A stretch of 64,000 nt of DNA, from positions 310,001 to 374,000 of the forward strand of contig NZ_AUDO01000001.1 in NCBI RefSeq assembly GCF_000425505.1, written 5' to 3'. The DNA is from Flavobacterium frigidarium DSM 17623 (GTDB lineage: Bacteria > Bacteroidota > Bacteroidia > Flavobacteriales > Flavobacteriaceae). Both the position numbers and the translations under genes were made by a program. The notes beneath the pieces are model-generated. The model had not been told where the DNA came from, ran no database searches, and was given only the letters and a program-made list of their open reading frames with translations. Shown one piece after another: positions 51,886 to 60,913 of the stretch (within the stretch, counting starts at the first letter, position 1; each line of letters opens with the position of its first letter).

Positions 51886-53262
51886 TCATTTGTTACTCTT
51901 AATTTTTAGCTCAACGTTAAAACTTTTTATATCAGAAACAAGCACTCCCTCAAATATGGAATCTTCAATTAGATATGAATTTTTTGGATTTAGCGACATA
52001 AAAGACATTTGAGCACCGCCAAAATTAATAAACTTACACTGAGAAAATGAGGTGCTTCCATCTGCAAAAAAGAAGTTAGTATTATTCCCATTAATAATAG
52101 AATTTTTAACATTTATTAGTCCTACTGCGCTCTGATAAGCATTATGCCTACCATTAAAATCCAATATTGATTTATTCACATATATTTTTGCGGTACTCTT
52201 ATAATTTAAAAATGCCAAAGCGTCTCCAGCATCATTACCATCACTAAAGCCAACTTTCATAATGCAATTATCCAAATACATCACTGTTTTATCATTTAGT
52301 ACATTAGCAATTCCAAAATTAAAATCTTTCATCTTAACATTCTCAATTTTAAATAACGTAACGGCGGTTTCTTCAACATGCAAACATTTTGCATATCCTT
52401 CTATGTCCAAATTCTCCAAATTTATTTTATAAGGAAATAAAGAAAATTCAAAAGTTAATGCCGATCTACTTCTTTTATTTTTTTGTTTCTTTCCTTTAAA
52501 TATACAATCTGCAATTGTAATAACTGCATTTTTATTTACTTTGGCGTGATATATTGCATCACCAAAAGCGTCGTAATCACTACCATTTACAAAAGCGGTA
52601 TACCCTCTTCCACCTACATTAATAAACTTACAATTTAAAATCTCACTAACAGACACCTCATGAATTCTTAAGCCGTAGCCTTGAATATTCCTAAATTCAC
52701 AGTTACTTATTTTAACACTTTGCGCAATAAGTTGAGCTCCAACATAAATTGTTTGTTTATATGATGAAAATTGTTCTGTATGTTTTTCATTGATTCCATC
52801 GAAAACTAATCCTGATATATCTATTGATGTGTCGTTAAGTTCTTCTAGATTTTCAAATTCATCTATTGAATTCATGTTTCTTCCAATAGATAAAAAAACA
52901 TTTTCTACAAATGCTGTTAATTTATAAGCGGAGCTACTATTAATAATTTCAGGCATGATAACAGCCTGATTTGAGATTATTTTAATTTTATCATGACTTG
53001 ACAAATGAACTCTTATGGTCTTACTTAATTTATAACTAGCATTAGTGCGCGGTACATATAAAGTCTTTCCATATTTTATGCAGTAAGCTATTGCTTTTTC
53101 AAAAGAATCTGAATCGTTAGTAATACCATCACCAACTGCTCCAAAAAAGATAACAGAAACACTGTTTTTATCCACCTTTACATTTTCAACTTTGTTTTTA
53201 CTAGATAGAGAGAATAAGGATAAAACACTATAAATAAGTATATTTAAAAACTTTAATTTCAT
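51886..53262 (-). CDS. secreted right-handed beta-helix protein (pectate-lyase-3-like)
   Basis: The 458-residue protein has a signal peptide (about 1-20). It opens with the pectate-lyase-3 entry VIFFGAVGDGITNDSDSFEKA near 33-53 and continues as parallel beta-helix coils with repeated CxF/xIxN patterns (for example ISNCEFRNIQGYGLRI, ILNCKFINVGGRGY). This fold suits polysaccharide cleavage or binding. I see no unmistakable catalytic set. Its start overlaps the GT2 gene by 4 bp, so it is fully built into the polysaccharide operon. Confidence 0.8.
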   Translation of the reverse strand: MKLKFLNILIYSVLSLFSLSSKNKVENVKVDKNSVSVIFFGAVGDGITNDSDSFEKAIAYCIKYGKTLYVPRTNASYKLSKTIRVHLSSHDKIKIISNQAVIMPEIINSSSAYKLTAFVENVFLSIGRNMNSIDEFENLEELNDTSIDISGLVFDGINEKHTEQFSSYKQTIYVGAQLIAQSVKISNCEFRNIQGYGLRIHEVSVSEILNCKFINVGGRGYTAFVNGSDYDAFGDAIYHAKVNKNAVITIADCIFKGKKQKNKRSRSALTFEFSLFPYKINLENLDIEGYAKCLHVEETAVTLFKIENVKMKDFNFGIANVLNDKTVMYLDNCIMKVGFSDGNDAGDALAFLNYKSTAKIYVNKSILDFNGRHNAYQSAVGLINVKNSIINGNNTNFFFADGSTSFSQCKFINFGGAQMSFMSLNPKNSYLIEDSIFEGVLVSDIKSFNVELKIKSNK

Positions 53263-54044
53263 TTTTTCATTAATAAAGTTAAAATATTTCTTCTAATATA
53301 TTTGAGGTGTTCAAATTGCTTAAGAATGTAATACTTTTTATAATTTATTTGCCTTTTTTGATAAAGTGAATCGTAGCATTGTATAACTCCTAGGTGCATA
53401 GCTCTTAAATTTGAAGATAATCCTTTATCACCAAATGGCTTTTTAAATTCCACGTTTTGAGCACCTATATAATCTAATAAATAAACTTTGTTTTTATATG
53501 CTATATCTAACCATAAATAATAATCCTCGGCGTATCGCATATCTACATTAAACCCTCCACTTTCATAAAAACAGTCTTTATTTAAAATAACACATGGTGT
53601 CAAAAAATAGTTTTTCAAAAGCAGTTGCTCAAATGAAACAACTCCACTAAATTTAACATCTCCTGAAGAATATTTGGTTGCAACCATTTTGTAATTATTG
53701 TTTTCTTCCAAAAACTGTTTTGAAATCGATATGTGATCTTGATACCATTGATCATCACTATCTAAAAATGCTATGTGATTACTCATAGCAAGCATTACCC
53801 CTCTATTTCTAGCTGTCGATGGACCAGCGTTAGCCTGAATTTCAAGTACACATTTAATATTTGAGTTCGACATTTGAAAAGTTTCATTAATGATCGTTGT
53901 AGAGGCATCAATGCTCCCATCATCTATAACTATAATTTCATTTACATGTGCTGATTGAGAAAAAACAGAATCTAGGCACGCCTTAATTGTCTTTTCTGAA
54001 TTAAAACATGGAATGATTACAGATATGCTTAATGAAGATTTCAT
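53259..54044 (-). CDS. family-2 glycosyltransferase
   Basis: The 261-residue GT-A enzyme begins SLSISVIIPCFNSEKTIKA, with IVIDDGSIDASTTIINE, a RNRGVMLAMSNHIAFLDSDD segment including the DxD (LDSDD near 95-99), and RYAEDYYLWLDIA near 170 (the ED of GT2). Its start overlaps the preceding gene and its end overlaps the beta-helix gene, both by 4 bp. The sugar and acceptor are not known. Confidence 0.9.
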   Translation of the reverse strand: MKSSLSISVIIPCFNSEKTIKACLDSVFSQSAHVNEIIVIDDGSIDASTTIINETFQMSNSNIKCVLEIQANAGPSTARNRGVMLAMSNHIAFLDSDDQWYQDHISISKQFLEENNNYKMVATKYSSGDVKFSGVVSFEQLLLKNYFLTPCVILNKDCFYESGGFNVDMRYAEDYYLWLDIAYKNKVYLLDYIGAQNVEFKKPFGDKGLSSNLRAMHLGVIQCYDSLYQKRQINYKKYYILKQFEHLKYIRRNILTLLMKK

Positions 54045-55213
54045 ATAATATTTTTGAGATTAACAGCTAGATTTTTTAAATTATTATTCACTTTAAAACG
54101 AGCCATATTATAATTGAAATTCGCTATCTCTTCCTTATGTTCACCACTTATAAGTTTGGTAATAATAATTTGTAGCTCATCCATAGTTTCACATAAAAAA
54201 CCCATTGATCCATAGCTATCGAATAACCAATTAAAATAATCATTCTTAATTGAAATTATTGGAACGCCAAGTCTAATCGCTTCAAATATTGCTCCACTAG
54301 CACACAATTCATAGGCCTTGTTATCATAGAAAAACACAATAAAGTCTAATTTTAAAATTTCGCGCTCAAATTCTCTTTGTGAAACAAACGAATTTGGATA
54401 CAATTTTTTTACAAGATTAGAATCATATTGATGAAGTTCTGGAAGTACTTTACCAATGGTTACAAAGTTGATTTTATTTTTAAGTATATCTTTCTTGAAC
54501 CAACTTGCTAGTGCATATATATAATTAGAATTTTTAGACAACATTTGTGTTCCTATAGCACCTATTGTTATGATATTGCCATCTTTTGTCTTTATAGAAT
54601 TCTCTGCTGTATAAAAATTGTAAGGATGTAAAAATGAATAGGTTCTTTTTAAAATTCTTTGCCCTATTTTAGGAGTTAAATTTTTTTTAATATTTTCTCC
54701 TAAAACTATATATTTAGTTCGTTTTGTACTTAGGTTGATAGCTACCCTTAAAATGAATCCAAATATAATTTCGCTTAAACGTTTGTTTTTAACTTTTAAA
54801 TACTCAAGTTCTCCATGTAATATTATAATGTGATTGTTCTCATTTTGAAATAATTGGATAAAGTTTAAAAATAAATGTCCCGTGGGAAACAAACATGTCC
54901 ATACATATAATTTACTTCCATCTAATTTCCCTCTTTTTAGAATTTTAATTATCTGTCTACACTCCCCAAATATCCTTCCTGCCCAATTAAATTCATTTTC
55001 ATCATAAAATCCTTCAAAAGATAAAAATTCAACATGGCTTAAATTACTATTTAGTAAGCTTTCTTGAACGGCTTTTATATGTTTCTTTTCTCCGTTAAAC
55101 TTTATTTGAGTGTTTGGGAAACTTAATGAGAACATTTCAACAAAACAACTATTTACTTGGAAATGAACTTCACCTGTATGGGCAACTTCACTAATTGTTA
55201 TTAAATCTATCAT
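54041..55213 (-). CDS. GT-B-like glycosyltransferase, unassigned family
   Basis: The 390-residue protein looks like a GT-B transferase: IIILHGELEYLKVKN in the first half, NIITIGAIGTQMLSKNS, and a C-terminal nucleotide-sugar region DNKAYELCASGAIFEAIRLG and GVPIISIKNDYFNWLFDSYG. I could not match it to one CAZy family. No membrane segment. It overlaps the Wzy-like gene by 4 bp and the GT2 gene by 4 bp. Confidence 0.65.
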   Translation of the reverse strand: MIDLITISEVAHTGEVHFQVNSCFVEMFSLSFPNTQIKFNGEKKHIKAVQESLLNSNLSHVEFLSFEGFYDENEFNWAGRIFGECRQIIKILKRGKLDGSKLYVWTCLFPTGHLFLNFIQLFQNENNHIIILHGELEYLKVKNKRLSEIIFGFILRVAINLSTKRTKYIVLGENIKKNLTPKIGQRILKRTYSFLHPYNFYTAENSIKTKDGNIITIGAIGTQMLSKNSNYIYALASWFKKDILKNKINFVTIGKVLPELHQYDSNLVKKLYPNSFVSQREFEREILKLDFIVFFYDNKAYELCASGAIFEAIRLGVPIISIKNDYFNWLFDSYGSMGFLCETMDELQIIITKLISGEHKEEIANFNYNMARFKVNNNLKNLAVNLKNII

Positions 55214-56337
55214 TCAAGGTTTCGTTCTATTTTAATATCAAAAATCGAATTGTAAGGGACATAAAGTTCATAATAAGAATTAACTAATGCATTAAAACGA
55301 GCCCAAGAGAACAATAGCATCATAAAAAAAACAACTATCATCTTCTTTTTATCAGACTTAAAAAAATACATTGTATAGCCAATTAAAAAAATTTCAAATA
55401 ACAGAAAAGGTACTGAAGCTCTAGCGAATACTGCTAAATCTTTTGCAAACAAAAAATATATTAAATTACCTATCATATAAAGATTAAAATAGCCCTCGAA
55501 ATAAATAAACCGTCCCTTCGATTTGTTCTTTACATAAATAAAAATCGGAATTAATATAAATCTCTTTGTAACTCCTAATAAATATATCACGACGGTACCA
55601 TTTGAGCTCGAAGGGTCACCATTATCTTGAATCAAATAATTATTTATTTTTGCACCTATAAAACCATCTATACCTAATGCTTTTAATATCAAGTCTAAAA
55701 TAATACCTCCAATTCCTATTAACCCAAATGCTACACTTAATGCTGCAAAATAGTAAAATCTTTTATTACTTATTTTACTCCAATAGATATAATAAGCAAA
55801 AAAATATAATATAGAAGAATAATGTATAGAGGAAGCTAGAAAAACAAATAAAGTAAAAAATAATGGTTTTCGCTTTATAATAAAAATAGTGCTAAATAAG
55901 GTTAATGAAATAGCCAAATTTTGACGAACAGCGAAAATGTCGGCAAAATAATAACTATAGAATAATAAAATCAGTGTAAAAAAAAACTCTTTATGATATT
56001 TATAAAAATAGGAGAACTTCAGTGATATACATAAAAAAGAGAATATTGATAAAAACACAGAATAATTAGAAGTGAAGTCTCTTACAAAAGATAAAATCAC
56101 GACAAAACCAGGCTCAAAATTTACAGCGTAAATTTCCGAAAAGTAATAAAATGAATCATAATAACTATCCCAGTCTGTACCTGTTTTCCAACGTAAACTG
56201 GCAAATGACCATAAAACTGTAAAAGTACAGATAGATCCTAAAAACAAAATTAATTTTCTGTTAAGTGGTGCTGTATAAATATAATCTGTAAAGCTAAATA
56301 AGACTAATAAAATAAATAAAACAATATAAGTTATCAA
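55210..56337 (-). CDS. EpsG-family O-antigen/exopolysaccharide polymerase (Wzy-like)
   Basis: The 375-residue polytopic membrane protein has about ten to twelve hydrophobic helices. SFASLRWKTGTDWDSYYDSF near 45-65 is the EpsG entry motif, followed by FFTLILLFYSYYFADIFAVRQNLAISL near 130. No other Wzy candidate is seen in the locus, so this is the likely block polymerase for units flipped by the Wzx at 60894. It overlaps the GT-B-like gene by 4 bp. Confidence 0.85.
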   Translation of the reverse strand: MITYIVLFILLVLFSFTDYIYTAPLNRKLILFLGSICTFTVLWSFASLRWKTGTDWDSYYDSFYYFSEIYAVNFEPGFVVILSFVRDFTSNYSVFLSIFSFLCISLKFSYFYKYHKEFFFTLILLFYSYYFADIFAVRQNLAISLTLFSTIFIIKRKPLFFTLFVFLASSIHYSSILYFFAYYIYWSKISNKRFYYFAALSVAFGLIGIGGIILDLILKALGIDGFIGAKINNYLIQDNGDPSSSNGTVVIYLLGVTKRFILIPIFIYVKNKSKGRFIYFEGYFNLYMIGNLIYFLFAKDLAVFARASVPFLLFEIFLIGYTMYFFKSDKKKMIVVFFMMLLFSWARFNALVNSYYELYVPYNSIFDIKIERNLE

Positions 56338-56393
56338 TGACTAAATTTATTAAATATTAATTTAATATTAGGTAACATAAAAAAATTAAGAAT

Positions 56394-57305
56394 CTATCCT
56401 TTAATTTGCAAACCTCTGAGCATTAAAGAAATTTTAAGTAATAGATAAAATGTCTTTTTTGGAAAATATTCTTTTACAACGCTTCCAAAAGAATGTCCAT
56501 CTCCATAAATAACTTGCATTTCCTTTGAAATAAAATTTTTATAACCCAATTTAATTATTTCTGTATTAAATGGTATATGTTCGCAAATTGCTTCCTTTTC
56601 ATTAATACAATTCGCCACAACTTTATATTTCAGATTGTAAATAGCCTTATAATTATAAACACTAACACCACCAAAAGCAGAAATGACGCTTACATTTTTA
56701 TTTTTTTTTAGTTTACTCATAATACTTTCGAATGTTTTCATTAAAGAAAGTTGAGTATATGAAAAATTATCTTTCATAGGATATTCGTAAACGGCAAAAA
56801 CATCATAAAATATTTTAGAATAAATGATATTAAAAGCTTTTCTCACACTTACACCATAACCGAAAATAGCTCCGACTTTACCTTCACACTTTGTAATTGA
56901 ACTGAGAACTCCTTCAATAGAAAAAGACTCAATGTCAGCATCTATAATGATGACATTGTCAATATCAACCTCAATACCTTCAATATGTTTCAGATACATA
57001 TTACGGTACATTGTCATTTTGTCAATTCTATGAAAGCTTACTAATGGTATTAGATCGTTATCTGATTGTTTAGGTATTGTTAAAGAACCAAAGTCCTGTG
57101 AAATTATTTTAATGCCTTTATTTTTGCCTTCCCATTCATTTAAAATATATTTCGTATTATCTTTACTATCATTTTCAATTACTACAACTTGAGACCATAA
57201 AAAATGAGATCTTAACTCATCTATAAGTTTCGTAATTGTATGCAAGTTCTTGTCACAATCCCTAGCCAAGGCTGCTATAACTATCTTTTTTTTATTCTTT
57301 ATCAT
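56394..57305 (-). CDS. glycosyltransferase-like protein (GT-A, possibly CAP59/GT69-like)
   Basis: The 303-residue protein has a GT-A-like beginning KIVIAALARDCDKNLHTITK and WSQVVVIENDSKDNTKYILN, then VIIIDADIESFS (a DxD-type motif) near 119-130, and FGGVSVYNYKAIYN near 220. The opening resembles glycosyltransferases of the CAP59/GT69 group. The donor is unknown. Its start overlaps the GT8-like gene end by 14 bp. Confidence 0.7.
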   Translation of the reverse strand: MIKNKKKIVIAALARDCDKNLHTITKLIDELRSHFLWSQVVVIENDSKDNTKYILNEWEGKNKGIKIISQDFGSLTIPKQSDNDLIPLVSFHRIDKMTMYRNMYLKHIEGIEVDIDNVIIIDADIESFSIEGVLSSITKCEGKVGAIFGYGVSVRKAFNIIYSKIFYDVFAVYEYPMKDNFSYTQLSLMKTFESIMSKLKKNKNVSVISAFGGVSVYNYKAIYNLKYKVVANCINEKEAICEHIPFNTEIIKLGYKNFISKEMQVIYGDGHSFGSVVKEYFPKKTFYLLLKISLMLRGLQIKG

Positions 57306-58527
57306 TTTTTTTTAGTAAAAAAACCTGTTTTTCTAATTTAGAATAATCATTCATAAAATTAATGAATGAAGAATAATACTGAATACCAGCGACAAATTTT
57401 ATTGTTTTTAAAGTAAGAATAATTACTTTCTCAAATGAACCTTTTCTTGACTTTTGCACATTCGTAAAAGTTGAAAAGCCCTTAGATTTTATTCCTGTCA
57501 AAAGTCTTTGCTTTTTAAGACCAGTTCTAAACTTTCCTTCTGCAGAAAATGGATTATCATTAAAATATTCTTTTTGAGTTGCTCTAAATAATCTTCTATG
57601 TAGAGGAAGAATATTTTCTCCATCTTCAAATGAATTAAAAGAATAAGACATTTTAGAATATTGATTATATCCATTTTTATAAACTCCTTTAATATATTCA
57701 TCAAATAATGGAATATACGAAGGATAGGTATCAGTATTGTATTTAGGATGCCTCCTGTTAATTAGTTTTGGCTTAAATGGGTCGAAACCTGAAAAATGAA
57801 AAAACAATAAAGGAAAAATTTCTTTAGATTCTAAGTTAGCTACATTATAACTTCCTTTTTCATCAATGATTAATTCTCTTTCATGAAGGTTCCATATAGC
57901 GGGATTGATGCCCATGTGATGGGTAATTAAAACATCATTAGGAAAAAAGGCGGGTATAAAATCCATCCATTTTTGATCAACGTGTAATGCATCAAATTTA
58001 TCTGCATAACATTTATCTGCTAACCTATTCATCCACCAGTTTATAATTTTATTACCATTAACATTATTACTGATTGCAACAAATCCTAGGTTATAAATAC
58101 CCACAAACAAAATTTCTTCTTCGGTAATTGAGCCCGTATATTCAGTTTGGATATTGCAATAATGAGGAGTTAAAACAATTGATTTTTCATCCAAATAATT
58201 AAAAACCACATCTAAAGGATTTGTAACGTAGATATCTGGATCAAGATACATCACCTTAGAATAACCTTCTGCAAACAATTTTTTAAAGCAAAATGGTTTT
58301 ATAGAAGTTGAAAACTCAATGACATTATATTTAAAGGCCATTTGTTTCCAATTTGGAATCCAGGTATTGTTTAAGGTTATAATATCATCTACTAAATCCC
58401 CTGATTCATCTGATAAGAAAATAAAAAAATCACAATTGGGATTTCGTTTTTCGTAGGATTCTCTTAATGTAAATGCTTGCGCTAAATAATTTTTAGCACA
58501 AATTGTAAAAGCCACATTCTTCAACAT
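57292..58527 (-). CDS. family-8-like glycosyltransferase
   Basis: The 411-residue protein starts NVAFTICAKNYLAQAFTLRE and contains YSKVMYLDPDIYVTNPLDVV near 90-110 with a DxD (DPD) metal site. HMGINPAIWNLHERE near 205-219 is a conserved acceptor region. It is GT8-like but may belong to an unclassified GT-A family. It is in an operon with the GT2 gene 10 bp upstream. The C-terminal 80 residues are basic. Confidence 0.75.
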   Translation of the reverse strand: MLKNVAFTICAKNYLAQAFTLRESYEKRNPNCDFFIFLSDESGDLVDDIITLNNTWIPNWKQMAFKYNVIEFSTSIKPFCFKKLFAEGYSKVMYLDPDIYVTNPLDVVFNYLDEKSIVLTPHYCNIQTEYTGSITEEEILFVGIYNLGFVAISNNVNGNKIINWWMNRLADKCYADKFDALHVDQKWMDFIPAFFPNDVLITHHMGINPAIWNLHERELIIDEKGSYNVANLESKEIFPLLFFHFSGFDPFKPKLINRRHPKYNTDTYPSYIPLFDEYIKGVYKNGYNQYSKMSYSFNSFEDGENILPLHRRLFRATQKEYFNDNPFSAEGKFRTGLKKQRLLTGIKSKGFSTFTNVQKSRKGSFEKVIILTLKTIKFVAGIQYYSSFINFMNDYSKLEKQVFLLKKNDKE

Positions 58528-58537
58528 ATGTAATATC

Positions 58538-59377
58538 TTATTTAATTTTTACTGTTAAACCGTGAAATAAGCCTTTATAAATGGCCGTGATTTTGGAAAG
58601 CTTATCTTTTTCACCGATTAAAACTTTAATAGTTCTGTAAATAATATGCGTTTTTATGAGTGTTTTTTTATACGATTTTTGAAACAATGTGGGATAACGT
58701 CTCCAGATTAGTGAATGATTTTTAACGATGTGGTAAGTCCTAAAAGCGGAGTAGTTATCCGTCATAAACCCGAATGTAATTTTTGTTGGATAACCCACTT
58801 CGTGTAACAGAATTATTTCGGGAAAAATAATAGTACTCAACATATTTTTAGAAAAAATTCTGTAGCAAAATTCATAATCAACAGCGTCAATGAATAATTC
58901 TGTTTCAAATAGCCCACCCTTTTCAAACGTTTCCAAAGGAAATATAGAACCTGAAGTTATAGAATCAGATACTTTCACATACTGCTCATCCGATTCAATT
59001 AAAACGCTACCTCTATTGCTTATATTGGCACAAAAAATTCCAACATCACTAGCTAATGAATTCTCAATTAAATATTTAAATTTAGATAAGTGTCCCCTCT
59101 CGAAAGAGCTATCCTGATCTAACGTCAATATATGAGAATAATGATTACGCTGAGCCCATTTCACCCCTTCATTTAAAGCACCAGCAATTCCAATATTTTC
59201 TCCACTCCCTAGATATACTAACTTATTACCATACTTTTCCAATTCATTACGCACCGTATAAATATCTGAATTTTGATAAATAATTAATTGATCTACATCT
59301 TCGATTAATTCCCCTATATTGTATAATAATGATTTTATATCTGGTTCATAAACAACTATTACTGCAACTAATTTCAT
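58538..59377 (-). CDS. family-2 rhamnosyltransferase-like protein
   Basis: The 279-residue GT-A protein begins KLVAVIVVYEPDIKSLLYNI, with NIGIAGALNEGVKWAQRNHY and ILTLDQDSSFE near 81-91. This is the LDQD signature of RfbN/RfbF-type rhamnosyltransferases. FIDAVDYEFCYRIF near 165 is the acceptor region. Given dTDP-rhamnose production from the rml genes here, a rhamnosyltransferase is plausible. A 249-bp gap precedes it (59378-59626). Confidence 0.85.
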   Translation of the reverse strand: MKLVAVIVVYEPDIKSLLYNIGELIEDVDQLIIYQNSDIYTVRNELEKYGNKLVYLGSGENIGIAGALNEGVKWAQRNHYSHILTLDQDSSFERGHLSKFKYLIENSLASDVGIFCANISNRGSVLIESDEQYVKVSDSITSGSIFPLETFEKGGLFETELFIDAVDYEFCYRIFSKNMLSTIIFPEIILLHEVGYPTKITFGFMTDNYSAFRTYHIVKNHSLIWRRYPTLFQKSYKKTLIKTHIIYRTIKVLIGEKDKLSKITAIYKGLFHGLTVKIK

Positions 59378-59626
59378 GAGTTAAGTTTTTTTTTAAAGTC
59401 TCATAACTATTTTAATAACTTCAATTTTAATTTTTTTATTTTAAGGCTTTGTCACAAGAAGACACAACAATTTGCAATCACTACACATAGTTTAACAAAC
59501 TTCAAGGGATGACCTACACATTCATATTAAAAGGTAAACGAATAATTTGTCTTAAATAGATATAAATCTTTAATCAAATTCCATTATACTTATCATACAT
59601 TTTCGTAAGGAATTATTAACTGTTAT

Positions 59627-60913
59627 CTATTTTACTTCATTATAAACTCTAACAATATTTTCTGTAAATGCGTCATAAGAATATTTATTCATAGACTGAC
59701 TTCTACATTCCTCTTTTATAAATTGTAATTCATCTGATGACTTATCTATTAATGATAAAATACCTCTACAAAAATCTTCACTATCTTTATATTTAGCGAC
59801 GTAACCAGTACTCGAATTTAAAATATCGCATGCTGTACCCATTTCAAAAGCTACTGCTGGAGTACCACATAATAAAGACTGATTTAGCATCATTGGACCT
59901 GCATCTTGTATTGAAGGACTAAGAAAAATATCTGACATTGCATAGCAAACAGCTAACTGTTCAAATGATAAATAGCCTCTTTTATCAAGAGTAAATTCGG
60001 TGAGTTCAGGTAATTCGGAATCTTTACCTGCTATCAAAAGTATTATTTTGGGCACAAGCTCTGGTCGATTTACAGCAAGTAGTTGTAAAGCTTTAACAAG
60101 ATAAGCATAACCTTTTCTTTCCTCATTAACTTGCATTGCACCAAAAAATAACACAATCTTACCAGAATATTTACTTTCACTTTTTAATTGTTCCTTATCT
60201 CGAGGTTTAAAAATATTTTCATCAATTATGGGATATATTTTGTCAATCTTCTTGAATAAACCAGTTTTAGCAGCAAAACTATTCATCCATGTATTACCCA
60301 AAAAAACTGAATTTACATTTTTTAATTTATCTTTCTTATATAAAAAATTTATACGCGTAGCATCATTTTCATTATTCGATAATAGACCTGGACAATTGCC
60401 ACACGATGTACTGAGTTGTGTACATTCCCAAAAATAACTACAACCTCCAGTCATAGGAAACATGTCAGGCGAGATGAAAAGAATAGGTATCTGTAATTTT
60501 TCATAGATATCATAAATCGTTTTAGCTGTAATCATATTTTGCCAAAAGAAAACAATCACTACATCATATTCTATTTTGATTTGTTTAAGTATTTTTTTCG
60601 AACTTACAGAGGGGTTAGCATCATCAATGCCAAAAAAATGGTACTGCGGTAGTTCGACTCTTTTATACTCATTAGAAAAAATATTTCTTTTTAAACGTGT
60701 TATGGCATTTAGACCACGGTTTAATAAACGATCAAATTCACTATAAACTGCGAGATAACTAGAATTCCCTTTCAAACGATACTTTAAAAGCAAATTTACG
60801 TTATGTTTAATCAATAAAGCTTTATGCATGTCTAACACCATTTCAGATGCACCTTCAGGCATAAAACTACTAATTAATAAAATATTTAGCTTTTTATTTA
60901 CTCCAGATTCCAT
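59627..60913 (-). CDS. family-4 glycosyltransferase with Cys-rich loop
   Basis: The 428-residue GT-B enzyme has a GT4 C-terminal domain (IVLFFGAMQVNEERKGYAYL, MSDIFLSPSIQDAGPMMLNQ, LLCGTPAVAFEMGTACDIL). An N-terminal loop reads GGCSYFWECTQLSTSCGNCP near 158-177, a Cys cluster known in some polysaccharide GT4 enzymes. The donor is unknown. It overlaps the Wzx gene by 20 bp. The 249 bp after it (59378-59626) carries no gene I recognise. Confidence 0.88.
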   Translation of the reverse strand: MESGVNKKLNILLISSFMPEGASEMVLDMHKALLIKHNVNLLLKYRLKGNSSYLAVYSEFDRLLNRGLNAITRLKRNIFSNEYKRVELPQYHFFGIDDANPSVSSKKILKQIKIEYDVVIVFFWQNMITAKTIYDIYEKLQIPILFISPDMFPMTGGCSYFWECTQLSTSCGNCPGLLSNNENDATRINFLYKKDKLKNVNSVFLGNTWMNSFAAKTGLFKKIDKIYPIIDENIFKPRDKEQLKSESKYSGKIVLFFGAMQVNEERKGYAYLVKALQLLAVNRPELVPKIILLIAGKDSELPELTEFTLDKRGYLSFEQLAVCYAMSDIFLSPSIQDAGPMMLNQSLLCGTPAVAFEMGTACDILNSSTGYVAKYKDSEDFCRGILSLIDKSSDELQFIKEECRSQSMNKYSYDAFTENIVRVYNEVK

